Below are positions 51,406 to 59,974 of a DNA stretch of 64,000 nucleotides, piece by piece. Positions within the stretch are counted from its first letter, which is position 1; every line of letters starts with the position of its first letter. The DNA comes from Streptomyces antibioticus (GTDB lineage Bacteria > Actinomycetota > Actinomycetes > Streptomycetales > Streptomycetaceae). Location of the stretch: the NCBI RefSeq assembly GCF_001514065.1, contig NZ_KQ948423.1, positions 310,001 to 374,000 of the forward strand, given 5' to 3'. The translations under genes and the position numbers were made by a program. The notes under the pieces were generated by a model. It worked only from the letters and a program-made list of their open reading frames with translations. It did no database searches and had not been told where the DNA came from.

Positions 51406-54400
51406 GGACGAGGGCATCCGGAACGCAGACGCGATCACCCGGCTCACAGCCGTCCTGACGGCGGCGGCAGGCGCCGCCGAGACTCATGGCCCGGTCCCGC
51501 GCGAGCTGGCCGAACTGCTGTGGTTCGCAGGCCAGTTGGGTGCGAGGAAGAGCCACAGGGACAACAGCCCTACGGATACTGCCGTCACCGCCACACGTAC
51601 GCCGTCCCCGCCGTCCCCGTCGCTTCCTCCCCCCACGCCCACCCCACCACCACTCCCGACCCAACCTCCGCCGCCCACCCCCGACGGCCGCGTCCCCCTC
51701 CACGTCCCGCCGCCCGAGCCCCCGAAACCCCCCGGCACCCCTCAACTCCTCGCCCCCGCACCGCCGATGCTCCCCCACCCCCTCGCCCTGCAACGCGCCC
51801 TGCGCCCTCTGAAGCGCCCCGTACCGTCCCCCCGCGCCCGCATCCTGGACGAGCGGGCGACGGCCGACCGCATCGCCCGCCTGGGCGCCCGCCCGGACGT
51901 CTGGCTGCCGGTCCTGCGCCCCGCACCGGACCGCTGGCTACGCCTGAACCTGGTGTACGACGCGGGCCCCACGATGCCCATCTGGCGCCCACTCGTCCGC
52001 GAACTGCACACCACACTGGCCCAGTCGGGCGTCTTCCGCACGGTCACCCTGCACCGCGCCGGCCCCGACGGCCGCGCCCACCAGGTCCCCGCCCCCGCCG
52101 ACGGCCGTACGGTCACCCTCGTGGTCAGCGACTGCATGGGCCCGCAGTGGCGACCGGGTCCGGCGGGCGACCGCTGGTACGGGACGTTGCGCCGCTGGGC
52201 ACGCCGGATGCCGCTGGCCGTCGTACAGCCCCTGCCCGAGCACCTGTGGCCGACGACGGCGCTGCCCGCGGAACCGGGCCTGCTGACGGCGCCGTCGGCC
52301 GCGGCCCCGAACGCGACCCTCACCTTCACCCCGTACGACGCGGACCAGCCCCCGTCCTCCCCGTCACCCTCCGCCGCGCTCGCCTTGCCGGTCCTCGAGG
52401 CGGGTCCGGCGTGGCTGGCCAACTGGTCCGCGCTGATCGCCTCGCCGGGCGGTGCGCGTCTGCCGGGAGCGGCGGCACGGCTGGAGCGGACGCCGCCTCG
52501 ACCGACCGAGCCCGCCGTCCCGGACATCGCGTCGCTCCCCCCACGCGACCTCGTCCTCCACTTCCGCGCGACGGCGTCCCCGGAGGCCTTCCGCCTCGCC
52601 GGCCACCTCTCCCTCTCGGTGCCCACCCTCCCGGTCATGCGCCTGGTCCAACGGGCCCTCGACTCCGATCCCCGTCCCCAGCACCTCGCCGAGGTCATCC
52701 TCAGCGGCATGCTCACGGCCGTACCGGGCCCGCCGGGGTCGTACGACTTCCGGCCCGGCGTACGGGATCTGCTGCAACGGACGCTGCCGCGCACCGCTCG
52801 GGGGCGGACGCGGGAGTTCCTCGCGCGAGTGGGCGGCTCGATCGACGAGCGGGCGGCGGCCGCGGCCGGCGAGTTCCGGGTGGAGGCGGGCAGCGAGGGC
52901 ACGGCGTTCGCGACGGTGACGGAGGAGACGGTACGGCGGCTCGGTGGGGGCGGGGCGGAGGGGGAGCGGCTGGTCGGGGGGCGGTATCGGCTCGTCGAAT
53001 CGCGGGATGTCGGGCGGCGGGCGTGGGAGGCGTTGGACACGCGGACGGGGCAGCCTGTCGGTGTGCACCTGTATCCCGAGCAGGCGGCGCCTCAAGAGCG
53101 CTTCCTGCGGGAGGCGCGGGTGCTGTCGCAGTTGCGGCATCCGAATGTGGCACCGGTGGTGGACTTCGGCGTGGAGGGCGGAACGCCTTATCTCGTGACC
53201 GAGTTCATGGACGGGGTCACACTGACGGAGCTGAGGGCGGGGAACGGTCCGGAGGTGCCGTTCGAGGTGCTCAGCCGGGTGGCGCGCCAGGGTGTGGCCG
53301 GGCTGGAGTTGCTGCACGAGCATGGTTTGGTGCGCGGGCAGCGTGGCGAGACCGCGCTGCTCCTGCTGCCGGACGGCACCCTGGTGATCAGCCGTGTCGC
53401 CCTGGGCGAGGAGTCGCTCAACTGGGACGCGGTGGCGGACTTCCACGAAATCGACCTCGTTGTCGAAGACTTGGCGCGCCACATCACGACGCCCATCGGG
53501 CTCGAACGGCTCGTCTCCGAGATCGCGGACGCCCCCGCACCCGCCCGGTCGGCCGCTGCCCGACCGCCCGAAGACGCCGGACATGGACCAGAGTTCAGGA
53601 TGCTCGGCGCCCCGCAGATCGACGCGGAGCCGGTCCGCTTCTCCCCCGAGGCCCAGGCTCTGCTCTGCATGCTGCTCCTCAAACACGGACGCCGCGTGAC
53701 CCACGCCGAGCTGACCCAGGGCCTCTGGGAGCAAGCCCCCGCCGACAGCACAGCAGTGCAGCGTCGGCTCTCCTCCGAGCTGGGACACCATCTGCCCCCC
53801 GGCACTCTCGCCGAACTGTCCGACGGGTACGCCCTGCACATCCCGGACGCCTACATCGACGTACGCCACTGCGAGCAGCTGCTCGCCGCTCGCACCCCCG
53901 AACAGCCCCTGCCCACCCAACGCGCCGCGATCCAGCAGGCCTTGAACCTCTGGTACGGCGACCCCCTGGACGGAGTCCCCGGCCCCGCCGCCCAAGCCAC
54001 CCGCAGCCGCCTCCGTGCCCTCCGTCTCACCCTCTGCGCCACCCGCGCCGAACTCGACCTGGAACTGGGCGACTTCGTCCAAGCGGCCGCCGACCTCGCC
54101 CTCCTCGTCCAAGAACACCCGGACCGCGAGGACTTCCGCCGCCTCCACATCCTCGCCCTCAAGAACCAGGGCCGGATCACCGAAGCCCTGGAGGCCTACG
54201 AGGCCTACCAGGAGCAGCGGCAGCGGCAGTACACCGACCCGCTGGACCCCCTGGACCCCGTCCTCCAGGAACTTCACCGCGAGCTGCGCGAGGCCGCCGA
54301 GCACCCCCGCCCCACGATCGTCTTCGAGCTGCCCCGCGGAGACGACCCCGAGAACCCCCTCGGCGAAACGGTGACCCGTCTCCTGGCCCGCGGCGATCTC

Positions 54401-56005
54401 CCCTCCCATCAGTACGAGATCCTGGCCCGCGACAACGGCTACGTCGTCCTCACCGAACCTGGCGCGTACATCCTGCCCGTCCTGGTCGCCGTACTGCGCG
54501 GACTGCCCGAGCACCTGGCCACGCTCGACGACCCGCCGCAGGTGAGGGTGACGTTCTGGCACAGCCCGTGGTTCGCGGGCGCCGGCCGGCCCATCGTGCC
54601 GCCACAGGTGCAGGGCATCCTCGACGAGTCGCGGGCGGAGGTCACCGTACTGGTCTCGCCCACGCTGTACGACGAGTTCGAGGGCAGTTCGGCCGCGGAC
54701 GCGGGGCGGTTCCGGCCGCTGTGGGCGGCGGGGCAGTCCTCGCCGGTCGCCTGGTACTGCCCGATCCATCTGTCGCCGCCGGAGCCCGGGCCCGCCCCCG
54801 GCGAGATCAGCAACCTGATGCGCGGCCCGTTCAGTACCTGGGACGTCCTCCGGCTCGACTCCCCGGCCCCGGGCCGTACAGCGGTCGTGCTCGTCCCGTC
54901 CGACGGCCCGATGATGCTGCTCAACCCTGCGCACCCGTGGGGCAAGCGCCCGCCGCGGCCGATGACGTACTACGAGGTCGACCTCACCATCCACCAGGCG
55001 GCCCACCTGGCCACCCTGCCGAGCGCCGGTGGCGGATCCTTCGCGGCCTCGGTCGAACTGTCCTGGCACGTCGACGACCCCGTCGCCTTCGTGCGCGGCG
55101 AGACCCAGAACGTCTCCGAGGTCCTGCTCGGTCACTTCCTGAAGGAGGCACCCCGTGTCACCCGCCGCTACCCCTTGAGCCGGGGCGGCGCCGCCCAGTC
55201 GGCCCTCCGTGCGGGGCTGCGCAGATGGCCGGTGTCGGGCCTGTCGGTGACGTGCTCGGTGGGGCTGACCCCGGAGGGGGAGCCGGCGCCCGGCGCGCAG
55301 GTCCGTCCCCCGTCCACCTCCCCTCTCGCCTTTCTCCTCCGCAAGACGGAAGCCGTGCTCATCGGCTTCGACGGTCCCCTCACCCGGCTGTTCACGACGA
55401 GGACCGCGCGCGCCGCCGTCTCGGAACTCCTCGCCCTGGCCGTCGAGGAACGCGACCCGGACGAGGCGCTGGCGGGCCTCCCGCTCGACACCGCCCGCGA
55501 CGAGTGGGTGCACCCCCTGGAGGTGCTCCGCGCCTTCGCCGGCAGCGGCGTCGGACCGGCGCTGCGCCGTCGCCTGGACGACCTCGAACTGCGTGCCGTC
55601 CCGCACACCCACCCCACCCCGGACGGGCACGCGCTGATCCGCGCCCTGACCAGCTCGGGACACCGCGTCGAGATCGTGACGGACGTCTGCGAACAGGCCG
55701 CCCAGCGCTGTCTGGCCCATCACAGCGTCCCCCCGACCAGTGTCCACGGCCGCAGGGACGACCTCGCCCTGCTGATGCCGAACCCGGACTGTCTCCTGCG
55801 CGCCCTCGCACACCCCGGCCGGCCGGCCCCCACCGGACTCCTGATCACGTCGTCCGTCGCGGAGTACACCGCCGCCACCCGTATCGGCCTGCGCTGCATC
55901 GGCTTCGCCGACATCCCCGCCACCGGCCGACGCCTGCGCAAGGCCGGCTGCGAGCAGGTGATCACCTCGCTGGAGCCCCTCCTCGACGCCGCCCGCACCC
56001 TGTGA
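51395..56005 (+). CDS. Giant SAV_2336-type protein: vWA-like, pseudokinase, SARP/BTAD and HAD-like segments
   Basis: The 1536-residue protein has many parts. After a helical start and Pro-rich stretch, residues about 145-480 match the SAV_2336 N-terminal region, with a vWA-like LNLVYDAGPTM. Residues about 525-720 are kinase-like (GGRYRLVESRDVG, LRHPNVAPVVDFG) but lack the VAIK Lys, HRD and DFG. Residues about 730-970 are a winged helix plus BTAD (FRMLGAPQID, ALEAYEAYQEQRQRQY), as in SARP regulators. About 1190-1310 resembles a Band-7-like beta domain (TYYEVDLTIHQ). About 1318-1536 is HAD-like (LIGFDGPLTRLF, IVTDVC, LLITSSVAEY) without the nucleophile Asp and without the GDSxxD motif. It is the last gene of the VMAP set. 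Confidence 0.85.
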   Translation: MASEDEGIRNADAITRLTAVLTAAAGAAETHGPVPRELAELLWFAGQLGARKSHRDNSPTDTAVTATRTPSPPSPSLPPPTPTPPPLPTQPPPPTPDGRVPLHVPPPEPPKPPGTPQLLAPAPPMLPHPLALQRALRPLKRPVPSPRARILDERATADRIARLGARPDVWLPVLRPAPDRWLRLNLVYDAGPTMPIWRPLVRELHTTLAQSGVFRTVTLHRAGPDGRAHQVPAPADGRTVTLVVSDCMGPQWRPGPAGDRWYGTLRRWARRMPLAVVQPLPEHLWPTTALPAEPGLLTAPSAAAPNATLTFTPYDADQPPSSPSPSAALALPVLEAGPAWLANWSALIASPGGARLPGAAARLERTPPRPTEPAVPDIASLPPRDLVLHFRATASPEAFRLAGHLSLSVPTLPVMRLVQRALDSDPRPQHLAEVILSGMLTAVPGPPGSYDFRPGVRDLLQRTLPRTARGRTREFLARVGGSIDERAAAAAGEFRVEAGSEGTAFATVTEETVRRLGGGGAEGERLVGGRYRLVESRDVGRRAWEALDTRTGQPVGVHLYPEQAAPQERFLREARVLSQLRHPNVAPVVDFGVEGGTPYLVTEFMDGVTLTELRAGNGPEVPFEVLSRVARQGVAGLELLHEHGLVRGQRGETALLLLPDGTLVISRVALGEESLNWDAVADFHEIDLVVEDLARHITTPIGLERLVSEIADAPAPARSAAARPPEDAGHGPEFRMLGAPQIDAEPVRFSPEAQALLCMLLLKHGRRVTHAELTQGLWEQAPADSTAVQRRLSSELGHHLPPGTLAELSDGYALHIPDAYIDVRHCEQLLAARTPEQPLPTQRAAIQQALNLWYGDPLDGVPGPAAQATRSRLRALRLTLCATRAELDLELGDFVQAAADLALLVQEHPDREDFRRLHILALKNQGRITEALEAYEAYQEQRQRQYTDPLDPLDPVLQELHRELREAAEHPRPTIVFELPRGDDPENPLGETVTRLLARGDLPSHQYEILARDNGYVVLTEPGAYILPVLVAVLRGLPEHLATLDDPPQVRVTFWHSPWFAGAGRPIVPPQVQGILDESRAEVTVLVSPTLYDEFEGSSAADAGRFRPLWAAGQSSPVAWYCPIHLSPPEPGPAPGEISNLMRGPFSTWDVLRLDSPAPGRTAVVLVPSDGPMMLLNPAHPWGKRPPRPMTYYEVDLTIHQAAHLATLPSAGGGSFAASVELSWHVDDPVAFVRGETQNVSEVLLGHFLKEAPRVTRRYPLSRGGAAQSALRAGLRRWPVSGLSVTCSVGLTPEGEPAPGAQVRPPSTSPLAFLLRKTEAVLIGFDGPLTRLFTTRTARAAVSELLALAVEERDPDEALAGLPLDTARDEWVHPLEVLRAFAGSGVGPALRRRLDDLELRAVPHTHPTPDGHALIRALTSSGHRVEIVTDVCEQAAQRCLAHHSVPPTSVHGRRDDLALLMPNPDCLLRALAHPGRPAPTGLLITSSVAEYTAATRIGLRCIGFADIPATGRRLRKAGCEQVITSLEPLLDAARTL

Positions 56006-56020
56006 CCCGCCGTCAGAATC

Positions 56021-56048
56021 CTTATGCAACACTTATATGGGACATAAG
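56021..56048 (+). promoter_or_regulatory. AT-rich inverted repeat between the conflict operon and mbl
   Basis: CTTATG (56021-56026) and CATAAG (56043-56048) flank an AT-rich loop containing TTATAT. It lies 16 nt after the SAV_2336-type stop. It may be part of a terminator or of the mbl promoter. The remaining bases to 56182 hold no gene. Confidence 0.35.
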
Positions 56049-56182
56049 CCGCAAAAACCCCCATTCAGCCGCGCCCCACACAGCCCCCTCCAACAGGCGT
56101 CCCACCCCCCAGCCCCACACGATGCCAGTGAGGCCCGCCGCCCGGCGCGGCCCCCCGGTCTGTGCTCTCGGGAGGACCTGCC

Positions 56183-57220
56183 ATGACCGCCAGTCTGGAG
56201 CAGCTGCGCCGCTGCCACTTCGCCGTCGACCTGGGCGCGGCGAGGACGCGGGTGTACGTGAAGGGCGCCGGGCTCGTCGTCGACCAGCCGTCCGTCGCCG
56301 CCGTCAACACCCGCACCGGCGCGCTGATCGCGGTCGGCGACTTCGCGGAGAAGATGACGGGCCGTACCCCCGACTACATCCGTGTCGTGCGGCCCGTCTC
56401 CGGCGGCACGGTCGTCGACATCGAGATGGCGCAGCGCATGCTGCGGCACCTGCTCGGCGACAAGATCCGCCGCTCGCTGCGCCGCAAGCCGATCCTGCGC
56501 GCCGCCGCCTGCACCCCGCACGACGCGGACCCGCTCGCCCAGCGCGCCGCCATCGAGACCCTGGTCGGCCTCGGCGCCCGCCGCGTGGAGCTGGTGGACA
56601 CCCTCATCGCCGCGGCCGTGGGCTGCGGACTGCCCGTGGAGCGGCCCGAGGCGACCATGGTGCTGGTCTGCGGCGCGGCGGCCACCCAGGTCGCCGTGCT
56701 CTCCCTCGGCTCGATCGTGAACGCCGTCCGCATCCCGGTCGGCGGCGAGGCCGTGGACCACGCGATCGTGCAGCACCTGCGCCACCAGCACGAGCTGATG
56801 CTGCCGAGCCAGTCGGTACGACCGCTGCAGCTCGCCCTGTCCGGCAACGGTCTCACCGCGTCCGGCCCCGCCTCCACCGAGATCCACGGCCGTGACGTCG
56901 CCACCGGTCTCGCCCGCTCCGTGCAGGTCGACACCGCCGCCGTCCGCGACGCGATCCAGACCCCGCTGACGGCCGTCCTCGACGGCATCGGCAAGGTGCT
57001 GCGGGACTGCCCGCCGGACCTGGTGGCCGACCTCGCCGACCGCGGCATCATGATGGTCGGCGGCAGTGCCCTGCTCCCCGGCTTCGACCAGATGCTGCGC
57101 CAGGCGACCGGCATGCCGGTGCACATCGCGGAGCGCCCCGAGGTGTGCGCGGTGGAGGGGCTGGGCGCGATGCTGGAGGGCCGTATCGAGCCGCTGGCGC
57201 TGGACCCGATCACCGACTGA
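56183..57220 (+). CDS. mbl: MreB-like actin homologue Mbl
   Basis: The 345-residue protein is an MreB/Mbl-type actin homologue. Phosphate-1 loop FAVDLGAARTRVYVKG, VVRPVSGGTVVDIEMAQRML, VELVDTLIAAAVGCGLPVE, and the adenosine motif MMVGGSALLPGFDQML are present. Phosphate-2 DxG is altered (LVCGAAATQVAV), so nucleotide hydrolysis may be weak. In S. coelicolor, Mbl (SCO2451) localises with MreB and contributes to spore wall formation. ATG 56183 follows GGGAGG. A histidine-kinase-like gene begins 9 bp downstream. Confidence 0.9.
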   Translation: MTASLEQLRRCHFAVDLGAARTRVYVKGAGLVVDQPSVAAVNTRTGALIAVGDFAEKMTGRTPDYIRVVRPVSGGTVVDIEMAQRMLRHLLGDKIRRSLRRKPILRAAACTPHDADPLAQRAAIETLVGLGARRVELVDTLIAAAVGCGLPVERPEATMVLVCGAAATQVAVLSLGSIVNAVRIPVGGEAVDHAIVQHLRHQHELMLPSQSVRPLQLALSGNGLTASGPASTEIHGRDVATGLARSVQVDTAAVRDAIQTPLTAVLDGIGKVLRDCPPDLVADLADRGIMMVGGSALLPGFDQMLRQATGMPVHIAERPEVCAVEGLGAMLEGRIEPLALDPITD

Positions 57221-57229
57221 GGCGCCCCG

Positions 57230-58630
57230 TTGACCGGCGAGGACCCGCTCCCGCCCCTCCTGGAGGCCGTCCTCAGCGTCGGCACCGATCTCGAACTGCG
57301 CACCACCCTCCAGCACATCGTGGACGCGGCCGCCGAGCTCACCGGCGCCCGGTACGCCGCGCTCGCGACCGCCGACCCGGGCCAGGACGGCCTCATCGAG
57401 ATCAGCGCCCCGGGCGCGGCGGTCCCGGAAGCGACCGTGCTCACCGTGCCGATCCGTGTCCAGGACGAGGAGTTCGGCACCCTGCATCTCGCAGGCAAGG
57501 AGACGTTCACGGCCGAGGACGAACAGCTCCTCCACGTCCTCGCCGCCCAGGCCGGCATCGCGATCGGCAACGCCCGGCTGTACGAGGCGGCGCGGCAGCG
57601 GGAACGCTGGATCGAGGGCGCGGCGGCCGTCACGACGGCGCTGTTGAGCGACGGGCCGGCGGCCGACGCCCTGACGACCGTCGCCGAACGCGCCCGCATC
57701 CTCGCCGACGCCTCCGCCGGGGTCATCCTCCAGCCCACCGAGGAGGGCGGCATGGAGATCGTGACGGCGTCGACGTACGACGACCCGGGCGACATCGTCG
57801 GCACCACGATCGCCCCCGGCAGCCCGGTCCTGGAACAACTCCTGGGCGGTGAGCCGGTGTTCGTGGACGACTCGGCGACCGACCCCCGCATGACGACGCA
57901 CGTCCGCCACCGCTTCGGCCCCAGCATGATGCTGCCCCTCCAGGCGGACGGCCGGCTGATCGGCACGCTCGCCCTCCCCCGCCGCCGTGGCGACCGCCCG
58001 TACACCTCCGTGGAACGCCTGCTCGCCGTCCAGTTCGCCTCCCAGGCCGCCCTGGCCCTCGTCCTCGCGGACGCCCAGCACAGCCGCGAACTCCTCGCCG
58101 TCTTCGAGGACCGCGACCGCATCGCCCGTGACCTCCACGACCTGGTGGTCCAGCGGCTGTTCGCGACGGGGATGATGCTGGAGTCCACCCAGCGCCGCAC
58201 CGGAGCGGAGGACGTCCAGGAGGACCTGACCAGGGCGGTCGACGAGCTCCAGTCGACGATCCAGGAGGTCCGCACGACGATCTTCGCCCTCCAACAACCA
58301 CCGGCGGACGCCCCGACCACGCTCCGCGGCAAGGTACTCCGAGAAACGGCGGGCGCGGCAGCCCTCCTGGGCTTCACACCGTCGACCCAGTTCACGGGGG
58401 CCGTGGAGACCCGGGTCCCCGAGCAGACCGCCACGCAACTCCTCACCGCACTGCGCCGAGCCCTGGCGACCGCGTCCCGCCGCACCGGCGTCTCCCGCAT
58501 CGAGGTGACGGTGGACGCGACGGCCACCCTGCCCGACGGACGGGAGGGCGTACGGCTGACGGTGCACGACGACGGGGAGACGGGGGACGGAGGCACGGGG
58601 ACGACGGTCACCTGGCAGGCCCCGCTGTGA
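57230..58630 (+). CDS. Dual-GAF histidine kinase-like protein with degraded ATP site
   Basis: The 466-residue protein starts at TTG 57230. Two GAF domains (about 5-120 and 130-285) resemble DevS/DosT sensors: LQHIVDAAAELTGARYAAL and VQFASQAALALVLADAQ. A HisKA_3 segment has the phospho-acceptor His in IARDLHDLVVQRLFATGMMLE near residue 303. The ATPase end lacks a recognisable N box: the usual REALxN(A/V)xxH reads RRALATASRR, and the G box (DDGETGDGG) is followed at once by the C-terminus. It may therefore be phosphorylated by another kinase, or act as a binding-only sensor. It is probably co-transcribed with mbl. Confidence 0.85.
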   Translation: MTGEDPLPPLLEAVLSVGTDLELRTTLQHIVDAAAELTGARYAALATADPGQDGLIEISAPGAAVPEATVLTVPIRVQDEEFGTLHLAGKETFTAEDEQLLHVLAAQAGIAIGNARLYEAARQRERWIEGAAAVTTALLSDGPAADALTTVAERARILADASAGVILQPTEEGGMEIVTASTYDDPGDIVGTTIAPGSPVLEQLLGGEPVFVDDSATDPRMTTHVRHRFGPSMMLPLQADGRLIGTLALPRRRGDRPYTSVERLLAVQFASQAALALVLADAQHSRELLAVFEDRDRIARDLHDLVVQRLFATGMMLESTQRRTGAEDVQEDLTRAVDELQSTIQEVRTTIFALQQPPADAPTTLRGKVLRETAGAAALLGFTPSTQFTGAVETRVPEQTATQLLTALRRALATASRRTGVSRIEVTVDATATLPDGREGVRLTVHDDGETGDGGTGTTVTWQAPL

Positions 58631-58640
58631 ACCCCCCCGG

Positions 58641-59642
58641 TCACCGCCCGAACCAGCACCGCACCGTCGTCCCCGCCCGACCGGTGTGCATCCGGACCAG
58701 GTCGGCCACCTGGTTCACCAGCAGCAGCCCACGCCCGCCGTGCTGGTTCAGCGGAGCCGGGCGCCGCCCCGCGAGAGGGTCCACGAGCACCCCGGAGTCC
58801 CGCACCTCGCACACCACCGCGCCGCCGGCTCCCTCAGCCCCGTTCACCCCGCCCTCCCCCCACACCCGCAGCACTCCACGCCCACCCCCGTGCACCACGC
58901 TGTTGGTCGTCAGCTCCGCCGTGGCCAGCATCAGGTCCTGTACGCGGGCCGGGGTGAGGCCGAGGCGGGTGCCCTCGGCGGCGGCGCGATGGCGGGCCTC
59001 GGGCAGCGCGTCCGCGGCGAAGGGGAAGGTCACGCCGGACTCCTCCGGCACCTCGGGCAGCGGCTCGTTGTAGCGGGCGACGACCAGGTCCGGCGCGTAC
59101 CTCGCGCTGTCCGAGGTCCGTCCGCCGTCGATGACCGTGGGGTGCGTGGCGTAGGCATCGGCCAGCACCCGCGCGTCCAGGCGCCGGACGTCGTACGGGC
59201 ACAGGATGGTGGCCGTACGGCCTTCGAAGGCGGCGTTGATCAGGGCCTCGTGCTGAACGCAGGCCGGGTACTCGACGGAGCTCCGGCCCGCCCAGATCGG
59301 TTCGCCGATGATCCGCACCCGGCGTCCCGGCGGCTGTGCGTCGGCGAAGGCCCGCAGCACGCCGGGGATGATCCGGCCGGGGTTGCGGCCGGCCTCACGC
59401 ATGTCGAGCAGCCGTACGGCATCGGCGTCGGCCCCGAGCCCGTCCCGCACGAGCCGGAGATTCTCCCCGGGCACCGCCACGGCGACGGGTTCCCCCGCGG
59501 CAAGCCCTTCCCGGACGAAGCGGAGGGTGCCGTCGAGGTAGTCCCGGGTGTCGCGGTAGAACAGCGCGGGATGGACGAAGGGGCTGGGCGTGCCGCCCGG
59601 TCCGTGTCCGTCGAGCCCCCCTGGCCCGCTCCTGCCACTCAT
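58641..59642 (-). CDS. MEDS sensor with HATPase (anti-sigma kinase-like) domain
   Basis: The 333-residue protein has a MEDS domain at about residues 20-190 (FVHPALFYRDTRDYLDGTLRFV, REGLAAGEPVAVAVPGENLRL, RRVRIIGEPIWAGRS). The C-terminal part is RsbW/SpoIIAB-type HATPase with N box LATAELTTNSVVHGGG, CEVRDSG and GGRGLLLVNQVAD. It probably phosphorylates or sequesters an anti-sigma antagonist in partner switching. It is convergent with the GAF kinase gene and separated by 10 bp. GGGAG precedes the ATG. The MEDS-STAS protein at 39736 is a candidate partner. Confidence 0.9.
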   Translation of the reverse strand: MSGRSGPGGLDGHGPGGTPSPFVHPALFYRDTRDYLDGTLRFVREGLAAGEPVAVAVPGENLRLVRDGLGADADAVRLLDMREAGRNPGRIIPGVLRAFADAQPPGRRVRIIGEPIWAGRSSVEYPACVQHEALINAAFEGRTATILCPYDVRRLDARVLADAYATHPTVIDGGRTSDSARYAPDLVVARYNEPLPEVPEESGVTFPFAADALPEARHRAAAEGTRLGLTPARVQDLMLATAELTTNSVVHGGGRGVLRVWGEGGVNGAEGAGGAVVCEVRDSGVLVDPLAGRRPAPLNQHGGRGLLLVNQVADLVRMHTGRAGTTVRCWFGR

Positions 59643-59974
59643 ACCGCTCCCTGCTGATCCTTGACGAACCGCGCGTACCCGCCACGGGCCCGATCAGTCC
59701 CCGCCGCACGATGGTCGGCGCTGCCTGCACCGGGCCGGCGGCCGGTGCGTCACACAGGTGGCTCACAGGTACGCAGAGGGTTAACCCTCGACGGCTCCCG
59801 TACGGCCCTCGAATGACCTCCACCCGCATGACATGCCTACGTCAATCCTGTCATCCTTCCGAACCGCACCCCGCACTGCTCAGCACTGCACTGCTCAGTC
59901 CGACCCGGACAGCACATCCGTCTGCCCGGTCTGTCACCGGCCGCCCCCATGCGGCCGTCGCAGTAGGAGCAAGA
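59643..59974. other. Divergent regulatory region between MEDS-HATPase and M4 protease genes
   Basis: 332 bp without a convincing gene. It contains a perfect 14-bp palindrome GAGGGTTAACCCTC (59776-59789), a direct repeat CACTGCTCAG (twice between about 59873 and 59899, spaced by CACTG-like sequence) and an ATGACA...TGTCAT dyad near 59826-59852. The protease ribosome binding site AGGAG is at 59965-59969. An open frame extends the protease upstream to 59711, but it lacks a ribosome binding site and a signal peptide. Confidence 0.6.

Noticed and set aside
52364-56032. Long minus-strand open frame opposite the SAV_2336-type gene
   Set aside because: It is Gly/Gln/Glu/Val-rich antisense shadow without a ribosome binding site or motif.
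51520-56895. Long plus-strand open frame spanning the SAV_2336-type gene and part of mbl
   Set aside because: It is an alternate frame of two well-supported genes, with Arg/Pro-rich translation and no recognisable domain.
59711-59974. N-terminal extension of the M4 protease to 59711
   Set aside because: The extension lacks a ribosome binding site and would bury the signal peptide; GTG 59975 with AGGAG and a normal signal peptide is better.
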